From positions 1 through 32,329 of the forward strand of contig JAHEFO010000016.1 in the NCBI GenBank assembly GCA_024640135.1: a stretch of 32,329 nucleotides of DNA, given 5' to 3'. Shown here piece by piece: positions 8,789 through 17,764 of this stretch (positions within the stretch are counted from its first letter, which is position 1; each line of letters starts with the position of its first letter). The translations under genes were made by a program, and so were the position numbers. The notes below the pieces were generated by a model. That model saw only the letters and a list, made by a program, of their open reading frames with translations. It ran no database searches and was not told where the DNA came from. Source of the stretch: Acidobacteriota bacterium (GTDB taxonomy: Bacteria > Acidobacteriota > Vicinamibacteria > Vicinamibacterales > SCN-69-37).

Positions 8789-9832
8789 ATGAAGACAGTT
8801 CTGGTGTGCGAAGCCCAGGTTCCGTTCGTCCACGGGGGGGCCGAATATCACGTTCGGGAATTGGTCGCCCAACTGCGCGCACACGGATATCTCACTGAAC
8901 TGGTGAGTGTTCCGTTCAAGTGGTATCCGAAAGAGGAGATTCTGGCGCACGCGGCGGCTTGGCGCCTTCTCGACTTGTCGGAGAGCAACGGCCGCCCAAT
9001 TGACCTGGTGATCGCGACCAAGTTTCCGACCTACTTCGTCCGGCACCCACGGAAAGTGGCCTGGCTAATTCACCAGCATCGCGCGGCCTACGAGCTGGCC
9101 GGCACTCCGTTCAGCGACTTCGCCCATACCGAAGCCGACGTCGCGTTGCGCGCCAGGATCGTTGCGCTCGACACCCAGATGCTGGGCGAGTGCCGCCGGC
9201 TCTTCAGCAACGCCCGGAACACGGCAGAACGCGCCTCGCGATTCAATGGGGTCGGGGCCGAGGAACTCTATCATCCACCGCGACTGGCGGAACGCCTCGC
9301 GGCGGGGCCGTATGGAGACTATATTCTTTCGGTTGGCCGTCTGGAGTCGGTCAAACGGGTGGACCTGGCCATTCGCGCGCTTGCCTGCGTCCCTGGCCGG
9401 CTTCGTCTGGTCGTCGCCGGCTCCGGGACGCAACGTGAGACGTTCGAGGCCCTCGCCGCGTCGCTGGACCTGGCCGATCGAGTGGAGTTTCTTGGAGCGG
9501 TGGACGACGAGGCGCTCCTGTCTCTGTATTCGGGTGCCCTGGCCATCGTTTTTCCGCCGTACGATGAGGATTTCGGATACGTGACCCTTGAGGCCTTTTT
9601 GTCACGCAAGCCGGTCATCACGACCACCGACGCTGGCGGGCCAAACGAGTTCGTCGTGGATGGAGTTAACGGGTATTGTTGTACGCCTGACCCGGAGGCG
9701 CTGGGCGAGGCGATGGCACGACTCGACGCCGACCGGGGCCGGGCGGCGGCCTTGGGCGATGCCGGGTATGCCCGAGCCCGCGAAATCACCTGGACGGGTG
9801 TCATCGAGCGCCTGGTGGGCGACCTGAGCTGA
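8789..9832 (+). CDS. Glycosyltransferase family 4 (GT-B)
   Basis: From ATG 8789: MKTVLVCEAQVPFVHGGAEYHVRELVAQL...; SVGRLESVKRVDLAIRA; EDFGYVTLEAFLSRKPVITT (E-x7-E). The ORF-track start at 8675 lies in the intergenic region. Confidence 0.9.
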   Translation: MKTVLVCEAQVPFVHGGAEYHVRELVAQLRAHGYLTELVSVPFKWYPKEEILAHAAAWRLLDLSESNGRPIDLVIATKFPTYFVRHPRKVAWLIHQHRAAYELAGTPFSDFAHTEADVALRARIVALDTQMLGECRRLFSNARNTAERASRFNGVGAEELYHPPRLAERLAAGPYGDYILSVGRLESVKRVDLAIRALACVPGRLRLVVAGSGTQRETFEALAASLDLADRVEFLGAVDDEALLSLYSGALAIVFPPYDEDFGYVTLEAFLSRKPVITTTDAGGPNEFVVDGVNGYCCTPDPEALGEAMARLDADRGRAAALGDAGYARAREITWTGVIERLVGDLS

Positions 9833-9833
9833 C

Positions 9834-10832
9834 GTGACAAAACTCATCATCCAGATTCCGTGCCTGAATGAGGCGACAACGCTGCCGGCCACACTGGCCG
9901 ACCTGCCACGGGCCGTACCCGGTATCGATGTCATCGAGTGGCTCGTCATTGACGATGGCTCGCGCGACGCCACGGCGGATGTCGCACGGGATCAGGGCGT
10001 ACACCACATCGTTCGATTCAACCGGAACAAGGGACTGGCGGCGGCCTTTTCCGCGGGGATCGATGCGTGCCTGAAGGCCGGTGCGGACTTCATCGTCAAC
10101 ACCGATGCCGACAATCAATACGCGGGCCACGACATTGCGCGTCTGGTGGCGCCACTGATCGCCGGCAAGGCGGACATCGTCATCGGCGATCGGAACATTC
10201 GCGATATCGAGCACATGTCCTGGCCGAAGAAGCGGCTGCAGCACCTGGGCAGCTGGGTCGTGCGGCAGGTGTCCAACACCCAGGTTCCCGACACCACGAG
10301 CGGCTTCCGCGCCTACACGCGGGAAGCCGCGCTCCGGATGACGATCGTGTCCGAGTTTTCGTACACACTCGAGTCGATCATTCAGGCGGGTAAGAAGAGG
10401 ATGGCCGTCGCGCACGTTGAGATCAGCACGAACGCACATACGCGACCCTCGCGGCTCTTCAACAGCCTGTACGGATACATCAAGCAGTCAGCGGCGACGA
10501 TTGTCCGCATCTATACGATGTACGAGCCCCTGAAGGTCTTCAGCTACATCGGCAGCACGATCTTTGCGGCTGGCCTGGCCATCTCACTCAGGTACCTCTA
10601 CTTCCTGCTCGCGGGCGACACGTATGGGGATCGGCATCTCCAGTCCCTGATCTTGTCGGCCGTGCTGATGATTGTCGGATTCCAGGTGATTCTGATTGGC
10701 CTGGTCGCCGACGCCATCTCCGGCACTCGAAAACTGCTGGAGGATCTGCTCTATCGCATCCGAAGCATGGAACTGCGGAACGACGGAACACCACCGCCGG
10801 AAACGCCCGAGGGGCGCCAGGACCCGCGCTGA
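9834..10832 (+). CDS. Membrane-anchored GT2 glycosyltransferase (DPM1/ArnC-like)
   Basis: 332 aa; IIQIPCLNEATTLPATL, VIDDGSRD, NTDADNQY, VPDTTSGFRAYTREAAL; two C-terminal hydrophobic segments. Confidence 0.9.
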   Translation: MTKLIIQIPCLNEATTLPATLADLPRAVPGIDVIEWLVIDDGSRDATADVARDQGVHHIVRFNRNKGLAAAFSAGIDACLKAGADFIVNTDADNQYAGHDIARLVAPLIAGKADIVIGDRNIRDIEHMSWPKKRLQHLGSWVVRQVSNTQVPDTTSGFRAYTREAALRMTIVSEFSYTLESIIQAGKKRMAVAHVEISTNAHTRPSRLFNSLYGYIKQSAATIVRIYTMYEPLKVFSYIGSTIFAAGLAISLRYLYFLLAGDTYGDRHLQSLILSAVLMIVGFQVILIGLVADAISGTRKLLEDLLYRIRSMELRNDGTPPPETPEGRQDPR

Positions 10833-11692
10833 TGGCGGCACCGGCAGAGGTCTCAATCGTGATTCCGGCATTCAACGAAGCCGGGGCGATCGCCGGTGTC
10901 GTCCGGGATCTGCGAGCCGAAGCCGAGTGGCACGAGATACTCGTGATCGACGACGCGTCGACTGACGACACGGCGGCGCTGGCGGAAGGTGCCGGCGCAC
11001 TAGTGGTGCGCCAGCCCTACAACAAAGGCAACGGCGCAGCCGTCAAGGCCGGTATTCGCGCGGCGACTGGCGAATACCTGCTGATCGTCGATGGTGATGG
11101 ACAACACAAACCGTCCGATGCCGTGCGTCTGGCTTCGCGTCTTGGCACCTATGATCTCGTTGTGGGCGCCCGGTCGGCCGCCACGCAGGCTGGACCGGTG
11201 CGACGCCTGGGAAATGCGCTACTGAACTGGCTGGCGAGCTACCTCGCGGAGAGGAAGATTCCCGACCTGACGTCTGGCTTCCGCGGAGCCCGCGTCAATC
11301 GGTTGCGGGAATTCCTCTTCCTGCTTCCGAACGGATTCTCGACGCCAACGACCACGACGATGACCTTTGTCAAGGCAGGGTACAGCGTCCACTTCGAGCC
11401 GATCGACCAGCGTCAGCGCACCGGCCATTCGAAGATTCGCCTCTCCAGTGATGGGGTGAAGTTCCTGGTGATTCTCCTCCGGATTATCACCATCTACAGC
11501 CCGATGCGCATCTTCCTGCCGGTGGCGGGCGCGTCGTTCGCGATTGGCGCGGCCTATGCGGCGTGGACGATTGCCACGCAGATGCACATCACCAACTCCT
11601 CAGTGCTGCTGATCATGTTTGGCGTCGTCGTCTTCCTCGTCGGCCTGGTCTCGGAGCAACTGGCTTCGCAGCGATTCGATGGGCGCAAGTAA
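10832..11692 (+). CDS. Membrane-anchored GT2 glycosyltransferase (DPM1-like)
   Basis: 286 aa; SIVIPAFNEAGAI, VIDDASTDDT, VDGDGQH, IPDLTSGFRG; two C-terminal TM segments; start overlaps the preceding stop (TGATG). Confidence 0.9.
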   Translation: MAAPAEVSIVIPAFNEAGAIAGVVRDLRAEAEWHEILVIDDASTDDTAALAEGAGALVVRQPYNKGNGAAVKAGIRAATGEYLLIVDGDGQHKPSDAVRLASRLGTYDLVVGARSAATQAGPVRRLGNALLNWLASYLAERKIPDLTSGFRGARVNRLREFLFLLPNGFSTPTTTTMTFVKAGYSVHFEPIDQRQRTGHSKIRLSSDGVKFLVILLRIITIYSPMRIFLPVAGASFAIGAAYAAWTIATQMHITNSSVLLIMFGVVVFLVGLVSEQLASQRFDGRK

Positions 11693-12896
11693 ACTGCTGG
11701 TCATTGCGGCGCTCGGCGTGGCGCTCCGCCTGGCGTTCGGTCTCGGCTACTGGGTGGACGAGCCGCTCACGCGCGACGAGCGCGAGTACCTGTCGCTGGC
11801 CAGAAGCCTGCGCGCAGGCGACGGATTCGTCTCTGACGCGGGCCTGACCGACCCATTCGGCCGCGCACCCGGGTATCCCGCATTCCTGGCCGTGGCGGGT
11901 GGCGGCCGTGCCGCCACGACCAGCGTGCCAACGATGGTCAAGGTGACGCAGTCGCTGGTCGGCGCGCTGGGCATCCTGGCAGCCGCGGCGCTCGCCGCGC
12001 GACTGGCCGGCCCCCGCGCGGCAACAGCCGCCGCGTTCCTGGCAGCCGTCTACCCGCCCCTGATCTGGATCGCCTCCCGGGCATTCAGCGAAGCGATCTT
12101 CTGGCCGCTTGGGCTGTTCACGATCCTGCTGTTCGATCGTGCGACCGCTGCCACTCGGCCGGCCGACCGTGTGCGCCTCGCCCTGCTCTGCGGACTGCTG
12201 GCGGGCGTGGGCGTGTTGATTCGACCCGCGCTGCTGTTCTTCCTGATGCTGGCGGCGCCGTACTGGGCATGGCGGCGGCGATGGGTTCCCGTCGCCGCAC
12301 TCGCCATCGGCGCGCTGCTCGTGGTCGGCCCGTGGACGGCGAGGAACTTCAGTGTGCATGGACGGTTCGTCCTGGTTGCCTCGGAAGGCGGCGTAACCTT
12401 CTGGACCGGAAATCACCCGCTGGCGATCGGCGATGGCGACATGGCGGTCAACCCGGCGATCAAGATTGAAAGCCAACGTTTGCGCGCCCGGTATCCGGAG
12501 CTGAACGAAGAGGCCATGGAGCCGGTCTACTATCGCGAAGCGTTCGCGTGGATTCGCGCCCACCCGCTGGACTGGCTGGCTCTGGAGGCACGCAAAGTCT
12601 TCTACACGGTGGTGCCCGCGGGTCCCTCGTACTGGCTGCATTCACGCCTCTACGCCTGGGCGTCGGTCGTGTCGTACGGCCTGGCGCTGGCCGGCGCGCT
12701 GCTCGGACTCTGGCGATGGCGGGACCGATCGAGCGCCTCGCCGGGTTTATGGTTGCTCCTGGGGTCGGCGCTGCTGACCTGCCTCATCTTCTTCCCGCAG
12801 GAGCGATTTCGGATTCCCGTCATCGATCCGGTGCTCCTGGTGCTGGCCGCAATGGCGTGGGCGCCGCGGGTCCTGCGCCGGCAGGTGGCCGCATGA
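11679..12896 (+). CDS. GT39/PMT-like integral membrane glycosyltransferase (GT-C)
   Basis: 405 aa from ATG 11679: MGASKLLVIAALGVALRLAFGLGYWVDEPLTRDEREYLSLARSLRAGDGF; acidic DE in the first loop followed by multiple TM segments. Confidence 0.78.
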   Translation: MGASKLLVIAALGVALRLAFGLGYWVDEPLTRDEREYLSLARSLRAGDGFVSDAGLTDPFGRAPGYPAFLAVAGGGRAATTSVPTMVKVTQSLVGALGILAAAALAARLAGPRAATAAAFLAAVYPPLIWIASRAFSEAIFWPLGLFTILLFDRATAATRPADRVRLALLCGLLAGVGVLIRPALLFFLMLAAPYWAWRRRWVPVAALAIGALLVVGPWTARNFSVHGRFVLVASEGGVTFWTGNHPLAIGDGDMAVNPAIKIESQRLRARYPELNEEAMEPVYYREAFAWIRAHPLDWLALEARKVFYTVVPAGPSYWLHSRLYAWASVVSYGLALAGALLGLWRWRDRSSASPGLWLLLGSALLTCLIFFPQERFRIPVIDPVLLVLAAMAWAPRVLRRQVAA

Positions 12897-13618
12897 CCTC
12901 CATGCTAATCGTGATGCCCACGTACAACGAACGCGCCAACCTCGAACGGGTCGTCGAGCGCATTCTCGCGCACGCGTTCACGCGCGTCCTCGTGGTGGAC
13001 GACGGGTCACCCGATGGCACAGGGGCGCTGGCCGACGAATTGGCGATCCGGTATCCCGGCCGCCTCGAAGTCATGCACCGCACTGGCCCCCGCGGGCTCG
13101 GCCGCTCCTACGTCGATGGCCTGCGGCACGCGTTGACGACCGACGCGGACGCCATCTGCCAGATGGACGCGGACCTGTCCCATGACCCCGCGCACCTGCC
13201 GGACCTGGCTGCCGGTCTTGAGCGCTACGACCTCGTGATCGGATCGCGATATCTCAATGGGGTCAGCGTCGTGAACTGGCCGCTGCACCGGATCTTCCTC
13301 TCCGCGTTCGCCAACCGCTATATCCGCCTCATCACGGGACTCAGCGCGCGCGATTGCACCAGCGCCTATCGCGCCTGGCGCCGGGAGGCCCTCGCCAAGA
13401 TGCCACTGTCCCACGCGCGCACAAGCGGCTATGCATTTCTGCCGGAGATGCTGTTCGAAGCCCAACGTCACGGATGCCGGATCGGTGAGGTCCCGATTAT
13501 CTTCGTCGAACGCCAGGAAGGGTATTCGAAGGTCTCCGGCTCCGTGTTGCTCGAATCTCTGTGGACGCCCTGGCAGCTGATCCTCCGCCGGGGCCGGCTC
13601 CGCCGGTCCGGATCGTGA
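12893..13618 (+). CDS. Polyprenol-phosphate mannosyltransferase-like GT2 (soluble DPM1 type)
   Basis: 241 aa from ATG 12893 (ATGA overlap with previous stop): MLIVMPTYNERANLERVV, VVDDGSPDGTG, QMDADLSHDP, ARDCTSAYRAWRREAL. Confidence 0.92.
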   Translation: MTSMLIVMPTYNERANLERVVERILAHAFTRVLVVDDGSPDGTGALADELAIRYPGRLEVMHRTGPRGLGRSYVDGLRHALTTDADAICQMDADLSHDPAHLPDLAAGLERYDLVIGSRYLNGVSVVNWPLHRIFLSAFANRYIRLITGLSARDCTSAYRAWRREALAKMPLSHARTSGYAFLPEMLFEAQRHGCRIGEVPIIFVERQEGYSKVSGSVLLESLWTPWQLILRRGRLRRSGS

Positions 13619-13623
13619 GACCA

Positions 13624-14835
13624 ATGATGCGCGAAGTTGTCGTCATGGTCACCACGTCGTACCCGCGGTTCCCTGGTGATGGCGTAGGCAGCTTCATTGA
13701 GCCGATCGCGAAGGGCGTGGCAGCCCTGGGCCATGAAGTCCACGTGGTGGCTCCGTGGCATCCGGCGATCACCCGCGGCCGCGAGGAAGACGGCGTATTC
13801 TTTCACTTCTTCCGCTACGCACCCGTGCCCGCTCTGAACGTCTTCGGCTACGCGTCCGGTTTGCGCGCCGATACCGACCTGCGCGCGGCGGCGTGGGCGA
13901 TCGCGCCCGCGGCACTGGCCGCCGGGTGGTTCAAGGCCTGGCGCGTCGCCACCAAACGCCGGGCCACCGTCATGCAGGCTCACTGGGTCATTCCCGGCGG
14001 CGTGATGGCTGCCGCCGCCGCGCGACGCCTTCCGTTGGTGGTCAGTCTTCATGGATCGGACGTGTTCATTGCCGAACGACACGGGGCGCTGGGTGCGCTG
14101 GCGCGGCGCGTCTTCCGACGAGCCGGGGCGGTAACCGCCTGCAGCGACGATCTGCGAAATCGCGCGGTGGCCCTGGGCGCGGACCCGGCCCGCATCCAGA
14201 CCGTCCCTTATGGCGTGGACGCGGCGCGATTCGCCCCCGATGCAGCCGTGCGCGCGGCCGTGCGCGCGGCCCTGAGTATCGGAGAAGCTCCACTCGTGTT
14301 CGCTGGCGGCCGCCTCGTCAGCAAGAAAGGCTTCGAGTATCTGATCGACGCGGTCCGGGGCCTCGTCAGCGCACATCCGACTCTTCAGGTCCTGCTGGCC
14401 GGAGACGGCGACCTGGCGCCCCCCCTGAAGGCTCGCGCTGCCGGCCTGCCCGTGCGGTTCCTGGGCGATCAGCCGCAGGACGCGATCGCGCGATTCGCCG
14501 CAGCCGCCGATGTCATTGCCGTGCCCTCCGTGCGCGATGACGCGGGCAACGTCGATGGGTTGCCGAATTTTGCCCTGGAAGCCCTGGCATCAGCCACGCC
14601 GGTCGTCGCCACGCGCGCGGGCGGCCTGCCGCAAGCCATCTCCGACGGCGAGAACGGCCTGCTCGTGCCGGAGCGCGACGCGGCCGCGTTGGCTTCAGCC
14701 ATTGCGCGCCTCCTGGCGTCGCCTGGGGTGGCCCGCGACCTGGGGCAGCGAGCCCGGGCGCGGGTGATCCGCGACCATTCGTGGGCCAACACCGCTGATC
14801 GAATGGTCGCGGCCTACGCCAGCGCACGCGCATGA
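13624..14835 (+). CDS. Glycosyltransferase family 4
   Basis: 403 aa; VVMVTTSYPRFPGDGVGSFIEPIAKGVAALGHEVHVVAPW, SLHGSDVF, VPYGVDAARFAPD, DGLPNFALEALASATPVVATRAGGLPQAI. Confidence 0.93.
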   Translation: MMREVVVMVTTSYPRFPGDGVGSFIEPIAKGVAALGHEVHVVAPWHPAITRGREEDGVFFHFFRYAPVPALNVFGYASGLRADTDLRAAAWAIAPAALAAGWFKAWRVATKRRATVMQAHWVIPGGVMAAAAARRLPLVVSLHGSDVFIAERHGALGALARRVFRRAGAVTACSDDLRNRAVALGADPARIQTVPYGVDAARFAPDAAVRAAVRAALSIGEAPLVFAGGRLVSKKGFEYLIDAVRGLVSAHPTLQVLLAGDGDLAPPLKARAAGLPVRFLGDQPQDAIARFAAAADVIAVPSVRDDAGNVDGLPNFALEALASATPVVATRAGGLPQAISDGENGLLVPERDAAALASAIARLLASPGVARDLGQRARARVIRDHSWANTADRMVAAYASARA

Positions 14836-14868
14836 ATCGACTGGATCCTTGTCGCCCTTCGAGACGGC

Positions 14869-15636
14869 GTGTTAGCGTTTGACCACGCGATGGTCAGCGG
14901 CCCTGCACTCACAACTCCCGGACTCAGCATCTTCTTCCCCGCCTACAACGACAGCGGGACGATTGCGAGCCTGGTGATCACGGCCAGGGCCAGCGCGCAG
15001 AAGCTGACGCCGGACTTCGAAATCATCGTGGTCAACGACGGCAGTGCGGACCACACGGCGGAGATCATTGACGAATTGGCGCACACCTACCCGGAAGTGC
15101 GGGCCATCCATCATCCCGCCAATCGCGGCTACGGCGGCGCGCTGCGCACAGGATTTTCGGAGTCCCGCAAGGAATTCATCTTCTACACCGACGGTGATGC
15201 GCAATACGACCCGGCCGAAATGGAAGTACTCTGGCCGAAGATGACCATGGGGGTGGACGTGGTCAATGGCTACAAGATCGCCCGCTCAGATCCGATGCAC
15301 CGGATCATCATCGGCCGGGTCTACCATCACACTGTGAAGATGCTGTTCGGACTCAGGGTGCGCGACGTAGACTGCGACTTTCGGCTCATTCGCCGATCGG
15401 TATTCGATCGGATTGCGCTCGAACACAACAGCGGCGTGATCTGTCTTGAACTGATGAAGAAGCTGACTGACGCCGGCTGCCGAATCGAGGAGGTGCCTGT
15501 CCACCACTACCACCGCACCTTCGGCAAGTCACAGTTTTTCAACTATCCTCGCCTGTGGCGCACGGCAAGAGACGTCCTGAAGCTCTGGATCAAGCTGGTG
15601 GTGGTCGGCGCGCACCGAAAGGCCGGAACCCCATGA
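14869..15636 (+). CDS. GT2 glycosyltransferase (DPM1-like); start GTG 14869 or ATG 14890
   Basis: LSIFFPAYNDSGTIASLV, VVNDGSADHT, YTDGDAQYDP, RVRDVDCDFRLIRRSVF. Confidence 0.9.
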   Translation: MLAFDHAMVSGPALTTPGLSIFFPAYNDSGTIASLVITARASAQKLTPDFEIIVVNDGSADHTAEIIDELAHTYPEVRAIHHPANRGYGGALRTGFSESRKEFIFYTDGDAQYDPAEMEVLWPKMTMGVDVVNGYKIARSDPMHRIIIGRVYHHTVKMLFGLRVRDVDCDFRLIRRSVFDRIALEHNSGVICLELMKKLTDAGCRIEEVPVHHYHRTFGKSQFFNYPRLWRTARDVLKLWIKLVVVGAHRKAGTP

Positions 15637-16649
15637 GCGACTACCGCGAGTTCTATCGGAACCGGCCGGTGATGATCACCGGAGGCCTGGGATTCATCGG
15701 CTCGAATCTCGCCAGACGCCTCGCCGGCCTCGGCGCGGACGTGCTCATCGTCGATGCCCTGATTCCGGACTCTGGCGCCAACCTCTTCAATATCGCCGGA
15801 CTGGAGAACCGGGTTCGACTCAATGTCGCCGATATTCGGCAGGGTGGCACCATGGACTATCTGGTGCGCGACCGCGAAGTCATCTTCAACCTCGCCGGTC
15901 AGGTCAGCCATATCGACAGCATGCGAGACCCGGGCACCGATCTCGACATCAACTGCCGCAGTCAACTGACCCTCCTCGAGGCTTGTCGACGGCACAACCC
16001 GTCGACCAAGGTGGTCTACGCCAGCACCCGGCAGATCTATGGCCGCCCGGACCGGCTTCCGGTGGACGAGGAGCATCTCGTCCGGCCGACGGACATCAAT
16101 GGCATCAACAAGGCGGCCGGCGAGCAGTATCACCTGGTCTACAACAACGTGTTTGGCGTGCGCGCCTGCTCATTGCGGCTGACGAACGTCTACGGTCCCC
16201 GCCAACTCATCAAGCACAATCGCCAGGGCTTTATCGGCTGGTTCATCCGCCTGGCGCTCGACGATCAGGAAATTCACATTTTCGGCGACGGCTCCCAGAT
16301 TCGCGACTTCGTCTATGTTGACGATGCGGCGGATGCGCTTCTGCGTGCGGGCGCCACCGACACGATCAATGGGCACCCGCTCAACGTCGGCGGAGACGAA
16401 CACATCTCACATCGGGATCTGGTTGAGCTTCTGATCGCGACCGCCGGTGCCGGGCACGTGCGGTATGTCGAGTGGCCCGAGGAAAAGAAGAAGATCGACA
16501 TCGGCTCCTTCTATTCCGATTCGACACGATTTCAGGAGGCCACCGGCTGGCGACCGACCGTGCAACTGGCTGAAGGCCTTGCCAGAACGCTGGCATTCTA
16601 CCGGGAGCATCGTGAGCACTACGTCGAGGATGGGGAGACGCCGACGTGA
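15633..16649 (+). CDS. NAD-dependent epimerase/dehydratase (extended SDR) with Asn at the catalytic Tyr position
   Basis: 338 aa; TGGLGFIGSNLARRL (NAD motif), YASTRQIYG, TDINGINKAAGEQYH at the YxxxK site, LRLTNVYGPRQ. ATGA overlap with the upstream GT2. Confidence 0.9.
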   Translation: MSDYREFYRNRPVMITGGLGFIGSNLARRLAGLGADVLIVDALIPDSGANLFNIAGLENRVRLNVADIRQGGTMDYLVRDREVIFNLAGQVSHIDSMRDPGTDLDINCRSQLTLLEACRRHNPSTKVVYASTRQIYGRPDRLPVDEEHLVRPTDINGINKAAGEQYHLVYNNVFGVRACSLRLTNVYGPRQLIKHNRQGFIGWFIRLALDDQEIHIFGDGSQIRDFVYVDDAADALLRAGATDTINGHPLNVGGDEHISHRDLVELLIATAGAGHVRYVEWPEEKKKIDIGSFYSDSTRFQEATGWRPTVQLAEGLARTLAFYREHREHYVEDGETPT

Positions 16650-17761
16650 GCACAACTGCGCCCATTCCCTTCATGCGTCTGACGCTCGGCGCAGATGACG
16701 CCGCCCTCCGGGAGGGCATCGATCGGGTGCTGGCGAGTGGCTGGTTCATTCTCGGCCCTGAACTCGCGGCATTCGAGAATGAGTTCGCTGCCGCCTGCGG
16801 CGCGGCACACGCCGTGGGTGTGGGCACCGGCACTGATGCAATCGCGCTGGCACTGCGTGCCCTGGGCATCGGCCCTGGCGACGAAGTGATCACGACGCCG
16901 CTCTCGGCGGCGTACTCCGCGCTGGCCGTGATGATGGCGGGAGCCACGCCGGTGTTCGCCGATATTGACCTCGACCGCCTCACACTCGATCCCGCGAAGG
17001 TCGAAGCGGCTGTCACGTCCAGGACGGCGGCCATTCTGCCAGTCCATCTCTACGGGCAACCCGCCGACATGACGGCCATCGCGGCCATCGGCCGCCGCCA
17101 CAATCTCGCCATCGTCGAGGATGCGTGCCAGGCGCACCTGGCATCCGCGAACGGGCGTCCCGTCGGCACGATCGGCGCGGCCGGTGCGTTCAGCTTCTAT
17201 CCCACAAAGAATCTCGGCGCGTTGGGCGACGCCGGAGCCATCGTCACCAACGATGCCCCGCTGGCGGAACGCCTCCGGCGCCTGCGGAACGGTGGGCAGA
17301 CGGACCGCTACCACCACGTCGAATTTGGCGTGAACACCAGGCTGGACGAAATACAGGCGGCCGTTCTGCGGGCCCGGCTGCCGCTGTTGCCGGCGTGGAC
17401 GACCCGGCGCCGCGAGATCGGCGCGCGTTATCGGCAGGCGCTCGCCGGCGCGCCGATTATCGTGCCGCCAGAGCGTGATCCGGGACACGTCTACCATCTC
17501 TTTCCCGTGCGGTCGGCGCGCCGTGATGCCGCTCAGGCGGACTTGCGCGCCGACGGCATCGAGACGCTCATTCACTACCCTGTCCCGATTCCTGAGCAAC
17601 CGGCACTGGCCGCGATCCCCTCGTTGCCGTGCCCCAACGCGAATCGCGTCTGCAGCGAGCTCTTCTCCCTGCCGCTGCATCCGGCGCTGACCGACGACGA
17701 GGTCGATCGCGTGGCTGCGGCGGTGCAACGTCTGAGCGCCGCGGACGCCGTCGGCGGGTAG
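16646..17761 (+). CDS. DegT/DnrJ/EryC1/StrS family PLP-dependent sugar aminotransferase
   Basis: 371 aa; VGVGTGTDAIALALRALGIGPGDEVITTPLSAAYSALAV, EDACQAHLA, FSFYPTKNLGALGDAGAIVTND (PLP Lys). GTGA overlap with the SDR stop. Confidence 0.95.
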   Translation: MSTTAPIPFMRLTLGADDAALREGIDRVLASGWFILGPELAAFENEFAAACGAAHAVGVGTGTDAIALALRALGIGPGDEVITTPLSAAYSALAVMMAGATPVFADIDLDRLTLDPAKVEAAVTSRTAAILPVHLYGQPADMTAIAAIGRRHNLAIVEDACQAHLASANGRPVGTIGAAGAFSFYPTKNLGALGDAGAIVTNDAPLAERLRRLRNGGQTDRYHHVEFGVNTRLDEIQAAVLRARLPLLPAWTTRRREIGARYRQALAGAPIIVPPERDPGHVYHLFPVRSARRDAAQADLRADGIETLIHYPVPIPEQPALAAIPSLPCPNANRVCSELFSLPLHPALTDDEVDRVAAAVQRLSAADAVGG

Positions 17762-17764
17762 CGC

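Noticed and set aside
10994-11012. Perfect inverted repeat GGCGCAC-TAGTG-GTGCGCC
   Set aside because: Lies inside the GT2 coding region (GAGALVVRQ) and is GC-rich; chance hairpins are expected, with no T-tract or boundary context.
12548-12892. N-terminal extensions of plus-strand ORFs (also 19909-20259, 29920-30078, 15555-15632, 13561-13623)
   Set aside because: Extensions overlap upstream genes in another frame; internal ATGs with tight coupling and conserved N-termini fit better.
14248-14273. Tandem 12-bp repeat GCCGTGCGCGCG x2
   Set aside because: Encodes an AAVRAAVRAAL repeat in a GT4 helix; a minor local duplication without evident function.
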